DNA from: Serratia symbiotica str. 'Cinara cedri'
GTDB taxonomy: Bacteria > Pseudomonadota > Gammaproteobacteria > Enterobacterales > Enterobacteriaceae
Assembly (NCBI GenBank): GCA_000238975.1
Contig: CP002295.1
Span: 744,001-808,000, forward strand
Direction: 5' to 3'
Length of the DNA stretch: 64,000 bases
Shown here: one piece after another, positions 1 through 12,364 of the stretch
Layout: every line of letters begins with the position of its first letter
Position numbering within the stretch: the first letter of the stretch is position 1
Program-made: the position numbers and the translations under genes
Notes under the pieces: generated by a model
Seen by the model: the letters and a program-made list of their open reading frames with translations, nothing else
Told to the model about the DNA's origin: nothing
The model's database searches: none

Positions 1-1348
1 TGAGTTACTGGTTATTAGTTCTTGCAGTTACTGCTATGCTTACTATTTGATTATTTTAGTACCAAATTATAATTAATATATTATTTTTTATTGCTAAAGC
101 AAATTTATTAATTACAGTGAATATCATGACAGAAATAGTATAATTAATAATATTATTAATAAGATTAAGGGTATTATTTTGATCTCAAAACTTACCCAAC
201 TAGAGTCATGAATATAGGGATAATAGTATTGTGAATAGAGATAAAACTCCATAATATATACAGTAATCTCTGTAATATTAATTATATTAATAACTATATG
301 ATTAAATCATACTTAGATATGACAGTAGGTTGTATAGTTACATATAATAGTAGATATTAATATATCAAGAGTAATCTAATAAAAAAGCAACTATGTTATT
401 ACTGGTCTTAGTTCGTATTATGTTAATAATTGTAATGTACGCTGCTTATTTTAATAGTATTAAAAATTATATATTGCATCTTAGTCAATGCTTGTTAACT
501 ATATGATTTGCTCTTGAATCTTAGATATTATATATGTCATATAGAGCATAAAAGCTCTCATAATGTATAACAATTAAGAAATATTAATTGCTGAATAACT
601 TAAATTATTTGAAAATGAAAATATTGTATTTTTATTATTTTTATTTATGGAAATATTTACAGTATAGAAATATAATACTAAAAATTATCAAAATTATATT
701 GTTACAGGAAGATCACTATCGTTACTACATATCGATCATGTTCGACTATGTTTAGTATTGCCATCTTGTGTTGTTATTAATGTTAGTCAAAGATATGATT
801 AATATTTGTTTAATAAAAAGATACGTTATGATGAGAGTATCAATAGTATGGGTGATAATTTACTGGCGTTTTGAATTACACTTTTTAATTACAATAAAAG
901 CATTATTTATCTTTTGTTAATAGCTTCAAAAAAGACTAAGAACGTTATAATACTTTGCTGCTTATATTTAGAGTAGCACGTTAGTTGTGGGTAAATGATA
1001 ATACAAATATCTCAATATTTTTTAATTATAATATACTAAGAGCACATTAGGTTGTATTTAATAATAATATGTAAATATTCTATTGGTTGTTAGATGGGCT
1101 TGAAGTTAGAGAGTTAGATTTACTACGAAACAATTAAATAATTCGTGAAATATATAAATATATGAGTGCTGGGAATACTATACTTAAACTGTTACTTTGC
1201 ATTATTAGGTGTAAAAATAGGTTCTATTGTCTGAATATTAGTTATCTACTTTTTAGTTTATAAAATAGCAAATGGTTAATGATCAATAGTTAGAAACAGT
1301 ATAATAATGTACAAAAAATTACAAATATCTTTAAATAAGGAGAGTAGT
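1..1348. other. Non-coding A/T-rich stretch upstream of zwf
   Basis: Stop codons are frequent in all frames and I recognise no gene or RNA. The last bases hold the zwf ribosome binding site, AAGGAGAG at 1337-1344. Confidence 0.6.
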
Positions 1349-2824
1349 ATGGCGGGAACTTCTACATCCCAAGCCTTTGATTTAGTTATTTTTGGTGCGA
1401 AGGGCGATTTAGCTCGTCGTAAATTATTGCCTTCTCTATACCAGTTAGAGAAAGCGGGGTATATTCACCGGGATACACGAATTATCGGCGCCGGTCGCGC
1501 CGATTGGGATAAAAAAGTTTATACTGAGGTTATGAAAGAAGCTCTAGATACTTTTATGCAGGAAGAATTAGATTATAAAATCTGGAAAACGTTGAGCGCT
1601 CGTTTAGATTTTTGTAACCTTGATGTACATAATGATAATGATTTCATTAAGTTAGGATGCATGTTGGATCAAAAGCATAGAATCACTATCAACTATTTAG
1701 CTATGCCACCAAGCACTTTTGGTGTGATTTGTCAAGGTCTTGGTAAAGCAAAGCTAAATTATAATCCAGCTCGTGTAGTCATGGAAAAGCCGCTCGGCAC
1801 TGATCTAGCGTCTTGTCGTGTGATTAATGATCAGGTATCAGAGTACTTTAGTGAATCACAGGTATACCGTATTGACCACTACCTTGGTAAGGAAACGGTA
1901 TTGAACTTATTAGCATTACGGTTTGCTAATTCGTTATTTGCCTTTAATTGGGATAATCGTACTATTGATTGCGTACAAATTACTGTGGCGGAAGAGGTGG
2001 GTATTGAAGGACGTTGGGGATATTTTGATCAAGCTGGTCAAATGCGCGATATGATTCAAAACCACTTACTACAAATATTAACTATGATCGCTATGTCTCC
2101 TCCTGTGGATTTATCGGCAGACCGCATCCGTGATGAAAAAGTAAAAGTATTACGCTCATTGCGCCGTATTGACCAGACTAATGTGCATGAAACTACTGTG
2201 CGAGGTCAGTATACGGCTGGCTTTGTTCAAGGTGAAAAAGTACCTGGTTATTTAGAAGAGAACGGTGCAAATAAAAATAGCCATACTGAAACTTTTGTCT
2301 CTATTCGTGTTAATATAGATAATTGGCAGTGGGCTGAAGTACCATTTTATTTGCGTACAGGTAAGCGTCTACCGATTAAATGTTCAGAAGTGGTGGTTTA
2401 CTTTAAAAATCCACCACTTAATTTATTTCGTGATTCTTATCAGCAACTGCCACAAAATAGGTTAATTATTCGCCTTCAACCGGACGAAGGTATTGAGATT
2501 CAGGTGCTGAATAAAGTACCAGGATTAGATCATAAGCATCGTTTGCAAGCTAGTAAGTTAGATTTGAGTTTTTCTAAGACATTTAATCAAGACCACTTAG
2601 CAGATGCTTATGAACGTCTGTTGCTAGAAAGTATGCGAGGTATTCAAGCATTGTTTGTACGCCGCGACCAAGTCGAAGAAGCTTGGAAATGGGTTGACTC
2701 TATCATGAATGCTTGGAAGTATGACAATGAATTACCTCAGCCATATCAGGCTGGTACTTGGGGTCCTGTTGCTTCGATGGCTATGATGGCTCGTGATGGT
2801 CGTTCCTGGAACAAATGCGAATAA
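1349..2824 (+). CDS. zwf: Glucose-6-phosphate 1-dehydrogenase
   Basis: Oxidises glucose 6-phosphate with NADP+ to 6-phosphogluconolactone, the first step of the oxidative pentose phosphate pathway and a main source of cytosolic NADPH. The N-terminal nucleotide-binding motif GAKGDLA and the substrate/catalytic signature RIDHYLGKE are intact, and the chain aligns with the E. coli enzyme to its C-terminal DGRSWN. The frame is open from an ATG at 1307, but I place the start at 1349 (MAGTSTSQ). That ATG has a strong Shine-Dalgarno sequence (AAGGAGAG, 1337-1344) and gives 491 residues, the E. coli length. The gene stands alone with over 1 kb of non-coding DNA on each side. No defect is visible. Confidence 0.97.
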   Translation: MAGTSTSQAFDLVIFGAKGDLARRKLLPSLYQLEKAGYIHRDTRIIGAGRADWDKKVYTEVMKEALDTFMQEELDYKIWKTLSARLDFCNLDVHNDNDFIKLGCMLDQKHRITINYLAMPPSTFGVICQGLGKAKLNYNPARVVMEKPLGTDLASCRVINDQVSEYFSESQVYRIDHYLGKETVLNLLALRFANSLFAFNWDNRTIDCVQITVAEEVGIEGRWGYFDQAGQMRDMIQNHLLQILTMIAMSPPVDLSADRIRDEKVKVLRSLRRIDQTNVHETTVRGQYTAGFVQGEKVPGYLEENGANKNSHTETFVSIRVNIDNWQWAEVPFYLRTGKRLPIKCSEVVVYFKNPPLNLFRDSYQQLPQNRLIIRLQPDEGIEIQVLNKVPGLDHKHRLQASKLDLSFSKTFNQDHLADAYERLLLESMRGIQALFVRRDQVEEAWKWVDSIMNAWKYDNELPQPYQAGTWGPVASMAMMARDGRSWNKCE

Positions 2825-3964
2825 TATATTAGTTTTAAAGTGCTATATTAGTTAGCAGCATTTATGCATGCGGTATTTTATTATTTTTAGTTGATATTTT
2901 GTTATCATCTGTTAATTATTAGATTATTAATGCATGCACTATGCTTAGTAGTAGATAAATGAACAATATGTTTCACTAATTAGGTTTTGCAGCTCGATTG
3001 CCCTGCTTGAGCTTAAAAAATATTAAATATCCCTTTTAGTTTTGATATTACGCTATAGCTCAGTAATCAAATGTATTTTTCTTAGCTTAATTACGTCCAC
3101 TTAGTTATTATTATTTCTTTTAGAAATTTAAACTCATTTCATTAGAATATCGTTAAGAAAACAGGGCATCAGTGATATCGTTATTAACTACAATTAATAT
3201 TATTATATACAATACTATTAATTATTTTTTAATAAATTAATTATACCTTAACTTAATAAGAACCAGAAGATGTCTAAAAAGTAAATTAGTTAATACTCTT
3301 CAATAAATTTTATATTAAATAAATACTGCTAAAATATGGATAAGATATGAGCATAATATTATGGATAATAGCTGTTAGTCTAAATATATTTCATATTATT
3401 TTTGCAGTATTTCATGCTTGTTAATAGTAGATGTGTTTTGCAGATAATTACTGGATGGTTAGTATATTAGTAGGTCTTTATGTTTATTGTGTGAAAGTTT
3501 AATAAGTAGTAAACTGGTTATATCAAAAACTAGGGTTTAATGAAATAAGCAATATTTATAGATACTTAGTTTGTGCAAATATGTTATCTAGGTAATACAA
3601 TCTATATTGTGTTTCTAATATTATACATTATCCCAAGAGTGAGTACTAATTAATTTGGCATGAATCAGATTAGTATGGAGAGCAATAATAGATAATATTT
3701 ATTATTATAAATCTGCGCTTAAATATATATTATAAAAGATATTGTTTAAATATTGTCATCTGTACAGTAATGACTTTTGCAATTATATGCGCCATCATTA
3801 AAGGTAGTTACTATACTTAAGAATAGCACTAGATATATTATTATATAATATTGATTACAATGATAATATAGGTTATTTTATTATTAGCAAGATAAAAAAG
3901 ATAGTAGTTCTAAAAAAATATTTTTTACATAAATATTATGCTATACTCTCATCAGAGGTATGTC
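2825..3964. other. Non-coding stretch between zwf and tsaB
   Basis: A/T-rich with dense stop codons; no gene recognised. The 3' end carries a probable -10 element for tsaB (TATACT near 3942) and its ribosome binding site AGAGG at 3954-3958. Confidence 0.55.
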
Positions 3965-4669
3965 ATGTCGTCTACACGAATTTTAGCCATCGATACATCT
4001 ACAGATGCTTGTTCTGTGGCTATTTGGAATGAAGGTAAGATACAGACTTTATCTGAGTTACGTCCTCGTGAGCATACACAACTTATTTTACCCATGGTGC
4101 AGCAGGTTCTAGTTGATAGTGGTTTGTTGCTTAATCAGCTTGATGTACTAGCATTTAGCCGAGGCCCAGGGAGTTTTACTGGTATACGTATTGGTATTGG
4201 CGTAGCTCAAGGTTTAGCGCTGGGTGTGAATTTACCGATTTTAGGTATTTCCACGTTACAAATTATGGCCCAGGGTGCATGGCGGGTGAGTCGTGCTGAG
4301 CGTGTACTAGTTGCGATCGATGCTCGGATGAGGGAACTTTACTGGGCTCAATTTGAGCGTCAGAAAAATGGTTATTGGTATGAGCTTAAGGGGGAGATGG
4401 TGCTTTCATACGCTCAAGCATTAGATTGTGTTCATGGGCTATATGGCGACTGGACGTATGTTGGTACTGGTTGGCAAAAATATCCTGATTTAATAAGTGA
4501 ATCTGCAGTAAATATAGTTGATGGACAATTGCTTTTCCCGCAAGCAGAAGATATACTGCCACTTGCTTTATTAGCTTGGCAGCAGGGTTTAGCCTTAGCA
4601 GTAGAGAATGCTAAACCAACTTACTTGCGGCATTCAGTTGCTTGGAAAAAATTACCTGGTCGCTTATAG
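3965..4669 (+). CDS. tsaB: tRNA t6A37 threonylcarbamoyladenosine synthesis protein TsaB
   Basis: Cytosolic partner of TsaD in the TsaBDE complex, which transfers threonylcarbamoyl to A37 of tRNAs reading ANN codons. TsaB has the ASKHA fold but is structural rather than catalytic. The N-terminal RILAIDTSTDACSVAIW, the RGPGSFTGIRIG loop and the C-terminal YLRHSVAWKKLPG are typical. I prefer the ATG at 3965 over the in-frame ATG at 3938: AGAGG (3954-3958) lies at correct spacing, and the protein then begins MSSTRILAID like its relatives, giving 234 residues against 231 in E. coli. The gene is followed by more than 6 kb without intact genes. In E. coli the next genes are yeaY, fadD and rnd, which are not intact here. 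Confidence 0.95.
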   Translation: MSSTRILAIDTSTDACSVAIWNEGKIQTLSELRPREHTQLILPMVQQVLVDSGLLLNQLDVLAFSRGPGSFTGIRIGIGVAQGLALGVNLPILGISTLQIMAQGAWRVSRAERVLVAIDARMRELYWAQFERQKNGYWYELKGEMVLSYAQALDCVHGLYGDWTYVGTGWQKYPDLISESAVNIVDGQLLFPQAEDILPLALLAWQQGLALAVENAKPTYLRHSVAWKKLPGRL

Positions 4670-6897
4670 TTGTACTTTATTATATTGTTATATTTTAATA
4701 AATATTAGCGATTCACTTAATGGCTAAAGTGATTATTATATCTTGATAAGTATTCTTATTTTAATCCATAATACTCAAATTTTATTTAATTCTGTTATTA
4801 ATTATAACGTATCAATATTAGCTGATTGCGCAATTTATATGAGTCCCAGTAGATGTCAGTCAAAATTTAACAATGACATTTATTATATAGTTATTCTAAA
4901 CATGGTATGTATTTATAATATGATATGTATTTTACTAAATTTAAAGATATATGGTAGCATATAGATATTACACATTAATAATGTGTAATGATCTAATTAT
5001 TGTAAATTATTTTTATATTTTTTAATAAAAAGTGTGTTTTATTTTAGTTATATTATTAATATATGTGCTTAGCTGTACAATAGTGCTTGTATGCAGTATT
5101 ATTAAAGATAATTTATTTATTCACTTTGCTTAGAAATATAATAATTTTAGTATTTATTATATTGAAGTAATTTGATACTAAAATAGTATATTAGTATTAA
5201 TTATATTTTTTATAAATATCAGTAATGAGTAAATTATAATATCACTATTCTAGTGTTATTTAGTATAATTGTAATTATACTTGCAGCTATAGCTGGCATA
5301 AGAGTATAGGTATCTTACCATAGATACGGTATAAATTTTCATCGTTAAATAGTATTCAACACTAAATGTGAGTTATTTTAGTATCTAAACGTATTGCTCC
5401 AGTTTTTGCTAGTTTTATGGTTAACTATAGCTAGGATTCTTGTTAATAACATGGTTATTAATCACTAATAAAATATAAATACATGGTCCTAGTTTGGATG
5501 AAGTAGTATAGTTATTACTATTACTAGTATTTTTCTTTCAAGTTAAATGAGTGTAGATATATACTTATTTTTATTTTTACATCTATACTTTATTAGATAT
5601 ACAAGATATTACTACTGTAAATTTTATTGATCTACATTATAAACAGAGGTATATAATAAAAATTATACATTTTTTGCTTGTTATGCATTAGTAAGATATA
5701 AATACTGTTTAGTATTTAAAGCTGTATTGTGATGCAATCAGGCCAGATATATTATGCATATTAATATAGATATTTATAGTCTATTAGGTATAAAATAATA
5801 TGAAATATGTTTTAGGTAAAATTTAATAAAATTATATATACTCGGCTCATTAAGTTTTCTTAGAAAAATTAATAATTTTTATATAAATTAATTGTTGTAT
5901 ATTTATAATTAAAAATTATTATTTTTAATATATTAAATAGTTATTAATTTATAATGTTACTTCATATTAAAGGAATTGGGTAATGCATAAAATAATTAGT
6001 TGTGTACTGATTTGTGTATTTCTAACTTTGATATAAAATATATTAATGAATTAATATGTATGCGTCTTTAGGTGTAGCGACCTGTGAATAGATTATAAAA
6101 CAAAATAACATATAAATAACTTGTGATTACCTCTAATAAACATTACTTACGAGTAACTATATTATTATATAGAGTAATATGGATATAAAATAATATATAC
6201 TTAATACGTAATTTGGATTAATATTTTATTAATTGATGATTTAGATATTAAATTTTAGCCGTATTCTAACATTATATTTATATTATTAGTGATTTAGTGG
6301 TAAATATTTTTATATAATGTTAAGTAGCTTGACGGTTTAAAGTGAATACTACTGCCTTTAGGAAATTTAATTTTAAACTATTCCTAATAACTTTATTTTA
6401 GATATATAGGCATAATATAAATACCAGAAGATAACCATTAATAACTCTAGTAAATATAGAGTTATTAATAGTTATACTTAATTTAGTAATCATGATCTTA
6501 CTTAATAGCGTAATTATTAAATATTTATTAACAGTTTTGAAGTGATAGTAATAAAATATAAAATACATACAGTTAATTTAAAGTTATTAATTTTTTAGAA
6601 TAGTTTATTTAAAAATTAGCAAGGATTTGTATAAAAATATTGCATAAGTAGTGTTTTGATTATGTTCTATACTAAACCATATAATGCGCTACTTCAGTTA
6701 TTGATAACTTACGTTTTTATAAGTATATTATTTTATGCTAGGACTCTATAATAGAGTGATATTTTTAATTATTCTTTATTAATTTAATAGATTACATGTA
6801 GCAGGGTATTCAAGCAGATACTTAATTAAGGATAGAATTATCTAGGTATTGAGTTTATTAAAACGTGCATTTACTCTTATTTCAGTTGCGCTTAACG

Positions 6898-6914
6898 CCC
6901 CTATAAGATAGGGG
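6898..6914. terminator. GC-rich hairpin without T tract
   Basis: CCCCTAT (6898-6904), loop AAG, ATAGGGG (6908-6914). It stands out in very A/T-rich DNA. No T run follows on either strand, so it may be an eroded terminator left from a lost gene. Confidence 0.35.
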
Positions 6915-7433
6915 TTACTTGTCCTAATTAATTCATTGCTATTTAAGCAAAATAATTATTAATTACATTGCTAATTAATGAAACTTAAATAGTTAAGCCG
7001 CCTCATTTAATCGGTTAAGATTAGGTATTATTTACAGGTACTTAGAATACCTTATCTATTCTAGTGATTGATGCGAACTTCTACTCTTTCGTGAGTCAAA
7101 TAGTATTATTTTCTATGAAAATAAAGAGGTTAATGGATGTATAGGTATAGTAAGCTAGGTAAGGGAGGTATATATAGTCATCAGTATTCACTTATATTAA
7201 TAGAAGATTATATTGTTATACAACAATAGAAATATTTTATTTATAGTTACTGAGGAATAAGTTATTCTAAGATGTTAAGGAAAAATTAGTGTAACTATAG
7301 TTATTTAATAACTATAACCTATTTTATATTAGTGCTGTAATGATATATTAGTACTTGAATTACGTTATTATAGCATTAGTAATACTTATAAATTTACTAA
7401 TTTAGTATATACTAATTATCTTATTTACAGAAG

Positions 7434-7455
7434 TCTGCAGCATAAAAACTGCAGA
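7434..7455. repeat. Short inverted repeat
   Basis: TCTGCAG (7434-7440) and CTGCAGA (7449-7455) are perfect inverted arms around an 8-base loop. Function unknown. Confidence 0.3.
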
Positions 7456-7464
7456 AAGAATTTG

Positions 7465-7507
7465 ATTATAATGTAGCAATAAAATTTTATTATAACGTAG
7501 CAATAAA
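7465..7507. repeat. 19-bp direct repeat
   Basis: Two copies of a 19-base unit at 7465-7483 and 7489-7507 differ at one position (T or C at the eighth base). The period is 24 bases. It looks like a small local duplication. Confidence 0.6.
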
Positions 7508-7609
7508 TTTAGGCGTATAAAGAAACTTATTATAATAGATTACGTGTTATATGCTCTATTGTTTGATAATATTATCATGGCTTGATCTCGATAAGTATAA
7601 TTTTCATTA

Positions 7610-7790
7610 TATAGTAAAACCTTGATAATGCTCAAAGGATTTATGACAGGATTAGGTACCTTGATTTATCAAGTGTATTGGAAGTTACTAATAACTAGTG
7701 AGATCATAAAGCATTTGATAAGGATCTTAAAGTAACTAACGTAATTATTATTTGGTGATGCAGTATAAATAATAAATTTGAAAACTATTT
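7610..7790 (+). pseudogene. Possible fadD remnant (tentative)
   Basis: In one plus frame the translation NAQRIYDRIRYLDLSS matches the spacing of the FadD segment NALLNNKEFQQLDFSS at N, A, L, D, S and S; two stops follow. The position fits, since tsaB is followed by yeaY and fadD in enterobacteria. The similarity is weak and was found by targeted searching. It could be chance, and no other FadD motif was convincing. Confidence 0.3.
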
Positions 7791-8613
7791 TTCTTGTATT
7801 GTTAAATTAATTAGTTTCTGTATTAGTATTTTAAACTGAAAGAGATCTTACTTACTTAGGGTTATTGATTATTTATAGATAAGCAATATTCTTTAATATA
7901 CTACTATAATAAATTTTTAATAGTGATGAATAATTAGTAAATACTTTAATTTTACTCTAATATAATTAGGTAGTTAAGTGGTATTATTTTCAATATATTA
8001 AGTACTAATACATAATATTTTAGATGCTTAAGTATTATTGCGTTATTTTATGATTACGCGTATATTTATACTATAAATAAAGTATCTGATTTTTTAAAAT
8101 AAAATGCGGTATTGATCAATTAATGGACCTTTGTATATTTGTTGGTTTTTTGAAGATCTTACTTTTATCTTTAGAGCTATAAATCAGCTATTGATTAACT
8201 ACTAATTAATATTAGTCTATGATAGCAGTATTAATTTATAATGGGAGGTTGTTGCAATGTATGTGGGTTAGCCTTAACATATACTAAGCTAGTTAAGCAA
8301 ATAATTAAGGAGTAAGTAGTTAAATAACTAATTTTCTTTAGATTAAGCAAAGATTAATGATATACATTCCCATATTACCAATCGGCTAGATAAAAGAAGC
8401 TTAGTGGTTAATAATAAGATTGACATAATTATTTTTTTGGATTACTAGCATAATGCTATTAATCTTATTTTGTTAGTTTAATAAATTTTATTTCTAAATA
8501 AAACTAGATATTAGCTGAGTATGAATACTAAAATTATTATTTTCACCAGTGATTTATTTTTATATTTTTTCTATTAGTATTATGACGGAATTAGACTGAT
8601 CGTAACTAGCAGC

Positions 8614-8636
8614 CTTAGCACTCTCCTATTGCTAAG
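8614..8636 (+). terminator. Possible eroded terminator
   Basis: CTTAGCA (8614-8620), 9-base loop, TGCTAAG (8630-8636), followed about 15 bases later by a T-rich run on the plus strand. No gene ends just upstream, so it may mark the end of a lost gene. Confidence 0.3.
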
Positions 8637-10788
8637 CTAAATATCTTGTTTTATTTTTTGCTCATTAATACTGTTAATTTTATTTAAATATAAAGCTCAA
8701 TTTTTATGCATTATTTAGGGTTTGCTAAAAGTGAATGATATTTCTAAGCATTAGTAATAAATATTATAGATTAGGTTAATTTTTTATGATGAAGTATTTT
8801 AATGTATCCGATATTTGATATATTTATTAGTATCTATTAGTAGGTGTTCATTAAAACATTTCATTTACTAAAAAATTATGTAATATTTTCAATTAATCTA
8901 TATGCTCATGTAAAGTTTTATTATACTTAAATTATTTATTATATATAATTATTTTTATAGATTTTATATAGTTCAAAACTAAATGTAATAAGTATAATAC
9001 TTTGGGTAAAGTAAGTATTATTGTATAATTTTTTTTATAATGATAAAAATTTATTTTATCAGGTAGTGTAATCTCATGATTAAGTTAGGAATGGTATACA
9101 TAAAGTGGCGCGTAATAGTACTGTATATTTGCAATAGGCAATTAAATTTTACTGTAATTTTTAATAAATTAAGGAATTATAATTTTTAATTAATATAATA
9201 CAACTTATATTGTATATATATCTAGATTACTATTCATGGTATAGATACAAGCTCTTATTCTTGCTGTGTATTAGTATAATAACTTAAAATTACTGGAATA
9301 TGCGTGGTAGATTATTGAAATTATTTATTAATCATCTCTGGATAGAGTGTCATTAGATTATATCTAAAAGTCTGGTGCTTATATGTGCAACAGATACTAA
9401 AATTGATGTGTAGTATACTAAGTATTCTATTTAATGGATGAATGTATATTAATTTATTTTTAGTGAATAGTGTTTTGAATAGGACTAGACTAAACTAAAG
9501 TGTGCATAACACTATTATATATTACATATATCTATATAGCTAATTAATAAATTAGTTATATACAGTTGATTATTCGTTATCAGTTGTTATAAAATTTAAT
9601 TATTAAGACAAAATGCCTGAGTTTATTATGCTAAAAGTTTATTTTTAAGAGTAAATAGAAAATATGTATATTTTAATATAATATATCAATATGAATATGA
9701 CTTAATACTAAATTACATCGTTTGTAGTTGCCAGGTACTTACAATCATAAAATATATTAATTATAATAAAAAATTAGGGTTTTAACCTCTAAGTCTTTTA
9801 AACAGTGTTGAAAATATTCAAATTTATCTTTTTATTGCTAATAAATGTTTGTTGCTAACTAAGGTTAATGATCTAACAGTAATAACCTAGTTGTGTGGTA
9901 ATGATTACATACCTGAAAGTGCATATTGCATAATATACCTTGTAATATTATTTATTAGTAATATGCTGAATAATAAAGTAATTTTATTCTTAATGCGTAA
10001 ATAAGTTTATAAGATTGAACTGTGTAGTGAGATAATAAATACGAACTAGAAATAGCTTTGGTGTTCTATATATTAATTATATAATTAATGGATTGTCTAA
10101 TATTTTAGAAAGTAATTTTGTAGAGCAAGAAGCAAGTTATTGCTTAATACTTATTTGTTATGTGCAGCCTTTATATAGAATAAAGGAGTATAATTAAGGA
10201 GCATGTGAAAGGAGAATTAAGTCTCCAGTTTTATTGTTTATTGTCTCAGTTTTTAAATATAAAGTAATATATATTGCTAATAATGTTACTCTTTAGTTAT
10301 CTTTATAAGAAGTCTGCATTTTTTATTAGGATTTTGCTATACACTACATATATTGCTAAGTGTTTGTATGTAATAACGTGTATTTAGTTTTGTTATACCT
10401 GTATTTATAGTATACATAAGTGCATTATAGTGATATTTTTTCCGAGAAAAAAAATATGCTTTAAAAGACTGTTATTTAACAAAACTTTATAGCAACACAT
10501 AATATTATAAGTAGCAAGTTTTGCTTTCCTAAAACTATTTGATTTTTTATTATCTGCTAATGATAATTGCTATGCCTTGTTAACGAATTAATTTTGCTAA
10601 ATGTGTAATATTAAAATTTTTATTCATTCTATAATCTATGATAGCAATAGTATTCTTTAAATAAAGATATATTTAATCATGTTATATACGGCTATAGATC
10701 ATACAAAATATTTTACTTAATTTAATTTAGGCCTTGTCTTGCCTAAGTATCGCTCTAGTTATAATATGTTTATATTACATTATATCTC

Positions 10789-10817
10789 CTCAGAGAGGTA
10801 TTCTGAGATTTTTTAAC
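10789..10817 (+). terminator. Terminator-like hairpin just upstream of minC
   Basis: CTCAGA (10789-10794), 7-base loop, TCTGAG (10802-10807), followed by ATTTTTTAA. It ends about 25 bases before the minC start. It could end a lost upstream gene or act as an attenuator in the min leader. The sequence alone cannot decide. Confidence 0.45.
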
Positions 10818-10841
10818 GTTGCTTAGACTGAGTCAGAATGG

Positions 10842-11522
10842 ATGTCACAATCGCTAATTGAGTTAAAGGGGAGTAATTTTACCTTATCAGTTATTTATTT
10901 ATACACCTCAGAACTAGAGGTAATAAGTAAAGCATTACTGGAAAAATTAGAGCAAGCACCTAGATTTCTTCATCAGGCGCCTATTGTTATTAATATCGCA
11001 ATGCTGGATAGTGAGGTAAACTGGAAAGATTTACAGCAGACTATAGAAGTAGCAGGTTTACACCTGGTTGGTGTGAGCGGTTGCCGAGATGAGAAACAAA
11101 AGAAAGCGATAATACAGGCTGGGTTACCATTACTTAGTGAAGGAAAAAACCATAAGATAGCGGTTTCAAATACATTAGAAGCCTATAGTTGCAATAAAGC
11201 ACGTATTATTAATACGCCTGTGCGTTCAGGACAACAGATTTATGCCCGCAACAATGATTTAATCGTAGCTAGTCGTGTTAGTGCGGGCGCTGAATTAATC
11301 GCTGATGGTAATATTCATATCTACGGCTTAATGAGTGGTCGTGCTTTAGCTGGTGCTTCTGGGGATACACAGTGCCGGATTTTTTGTATGCATTTGAGTG
11401 CTGAGTTAATATCTATTGCAGGACGATACTGGTTGCACGATCAGATTCCATCTGATTATCTTGGACATTCAGTACAACTTAGCTTATTGGATGGTATTTT
11501 AACAATACAACGTCTAAACTAG
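10842..11522 (+). CDS. minC: Septum site-determining protein MinC
   Basis: Inhibitor of FtsZ ring assembly, recruited to the polar membrane by MinD. The N-terminal FtsZ-inhibiting domain (about residues 1-105, [12 protein letters not shown]) is followed by a short linker and the C-terminal beta-helix domain that binds MinD (DTPVRSGQ-like stretch, then [17 protein letters not shown] and RALAGASGD). It has 226 residues against 231 in E. coli; the difference is a shorter linker. The start ATG at 10842 gives the conserved [10 protein letters not shown] beginning, although the ribosome binding site is weak. It is the first gene of minCDE, 25 bases before minD. Retention of the whole Min system implies the cells still divide by FtsZ. 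Confidence 0.97.
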   Translation: MSQSLIELKGSNFTLSVIYLYTSELEVISKALLEKLEQAPRFLHQAPIVINIAMLDSEVNWKDLQQTIEVAGLHLVGVSGCRDEKQKKAIIQAGLPLLSEGKNHKIAVSNTLEAYSCNKARIINTPVRSGQQIYARNNDLIVASRVSAGAELIADGNIHIYGLMSGRALAGASGDTQCRIFCMHLSAELISIAGRYWLHDQIPSDYLGHSVQLSLLDGILTIQRLN

Positions 11523-11547
11523 GTTACTTTGAACAGGAATTCATATT

Positions 11548-12360
11548 ATGGCAAGTATTATTGTTGTTACATCGGGTAAAGGAGGAGTTGGTAAGACTAC
11601 TTCCAGTGCAGCTATTGCTACAGGACTAGCTAAGAAAGGGCAGAAAACTGCAGTGCTTGATTTTGATATTGGTTTGCGTAACCTTGACTTGATTATGGGG
11701 TGCGAGCGTAGAGTAGTATATGATTTTATTAATGTTATTCAAGGTGATGCCACTTTAAATCAAGCGTTAATTAAGGATAAGCGTACTAAAAATCTTTATA
11801 TATTGCCAGCATCACAAACACGTGACAAAGACGCATTAACTCGTGACGGTGTTGAAAAAGTTCTTAATGATTTAAATAATATGGATTTTGATTTTGTCGT
11901 TTGTGACTCACCGGCCGGTATTGAAACTGGTGCATTAATGGCGCTTTATTTCGCCGATGAAGCGATTATTACTACTAATCCAGAGGTGTCTTCTGTTCGT
12001 GATTCTGATCGAATACTTGGTATTCTTGCCTCTAAGTCGCGTCGAGCGGAAAAAGGTGAGTTACCAATTAAAGAGCATTTGCTATTAACACGTTATAATG
12101 CTGGTCGCGTCAGTTGTGGTGATATGCTTAGTATGAAAGATGTGCTAGAAATATTGTGTATTCCGTTGCTAGGTGTAATACCTGAAGATCAGTCTGTACT
12201 TCGTGCATCTAATCAAGGTACGCCAGTTATCCTTGATTTTGAATCAGATGCCGGTAAAGCTTATGATGATACTGTGAGGCGTTTATTAGGAGAAGATCGT
12301 CCTTACCGCTTTGTTGAAGAAGAAAAGAAGAGTTTTCTGAAGCGTCTTTTTTGGGGGTAA
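11548..12360 (+). CDS. minD: Septum site-determining ATPase MinD
   Basis: Membrane-associated ParA-type ATPase that dimerises on the inner membrane with ATP, recruits MinC and is released by MinE, producing pole-to-pole oscillation. The deviant Walker [10 protein letters not shown] with its signature lysine lies at residues 10-18. The motifs [10 protein letters not shown] and [10 protein letters not shown] follow, and the C-terminal amphipathic membrane helix ([10 protein letters not shown]) is intact. At 270 residues it equals the E. coli protein. The ribosome binding site CAGGAA precedes the ATG by about ten bases. It sits between minC and minE; minE follows after four bases. Confidence 0.98.
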   Translation: MASIIVVTSGKGGVGKTTSSAAIATGLAKKGQKTAVLDFDIGLRNLDLIMGCERRVVYDFINVIQGDATLNQALIKDKRTKNLYILPASQTRDKDALTRDGVEKVLNDLNNMDFDFVVCDSPAGIETGALMALYFADEAIITTNPEVSSVRDSDRILGILASKSRRAEKGELPIKEHLLLTRYNAGRVSCGDMLSMKDVLEILCIPLLGVIPEDQSVLRASNQGTPVILDFESDAGKAYDDTVRRLLGEDRPYRFVEEEKKSFLKRLFWG

Positions 12361-12364
12361 AATT

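Larger units (their letters stand above)
4670..10841. other. Six-kilobase gene desert between tsaB and minC
   Basis: No intact gene. The stretch holds three short GC-richer hairpins (6898-6914, 7434-7455, 8614-8636), a 19-bp direct repeat (7465-7507), and a faint possible fadD remnant around 7610-7790. A 73-codon open frame at 4743-4964 is low-complexity A/T sequence and not a credible gene. The region is the expected place for yeaY, fadD and rnd by comparison with enterobacterial gene order. Confidence 0.55.

Noticed and set aside
4743-4964. A 73-codon open frame after tsaB
   Set aside because: Ile/Asn/Leu-rich composition dictated by A/T-rich DNA, no ribosome binding site and no family resemblance.
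9230-9420. A second tsaB-like fragment: a plus frame reads GIDTSSYSCCVLV and later VQQIL, recalling TsaB.
   Set aside because: The blocks are at inconsistent spacing and codon use differs from the intact tsaB. In several kilobases of six-frame A/T-rich sequence such a match can arise by chance.
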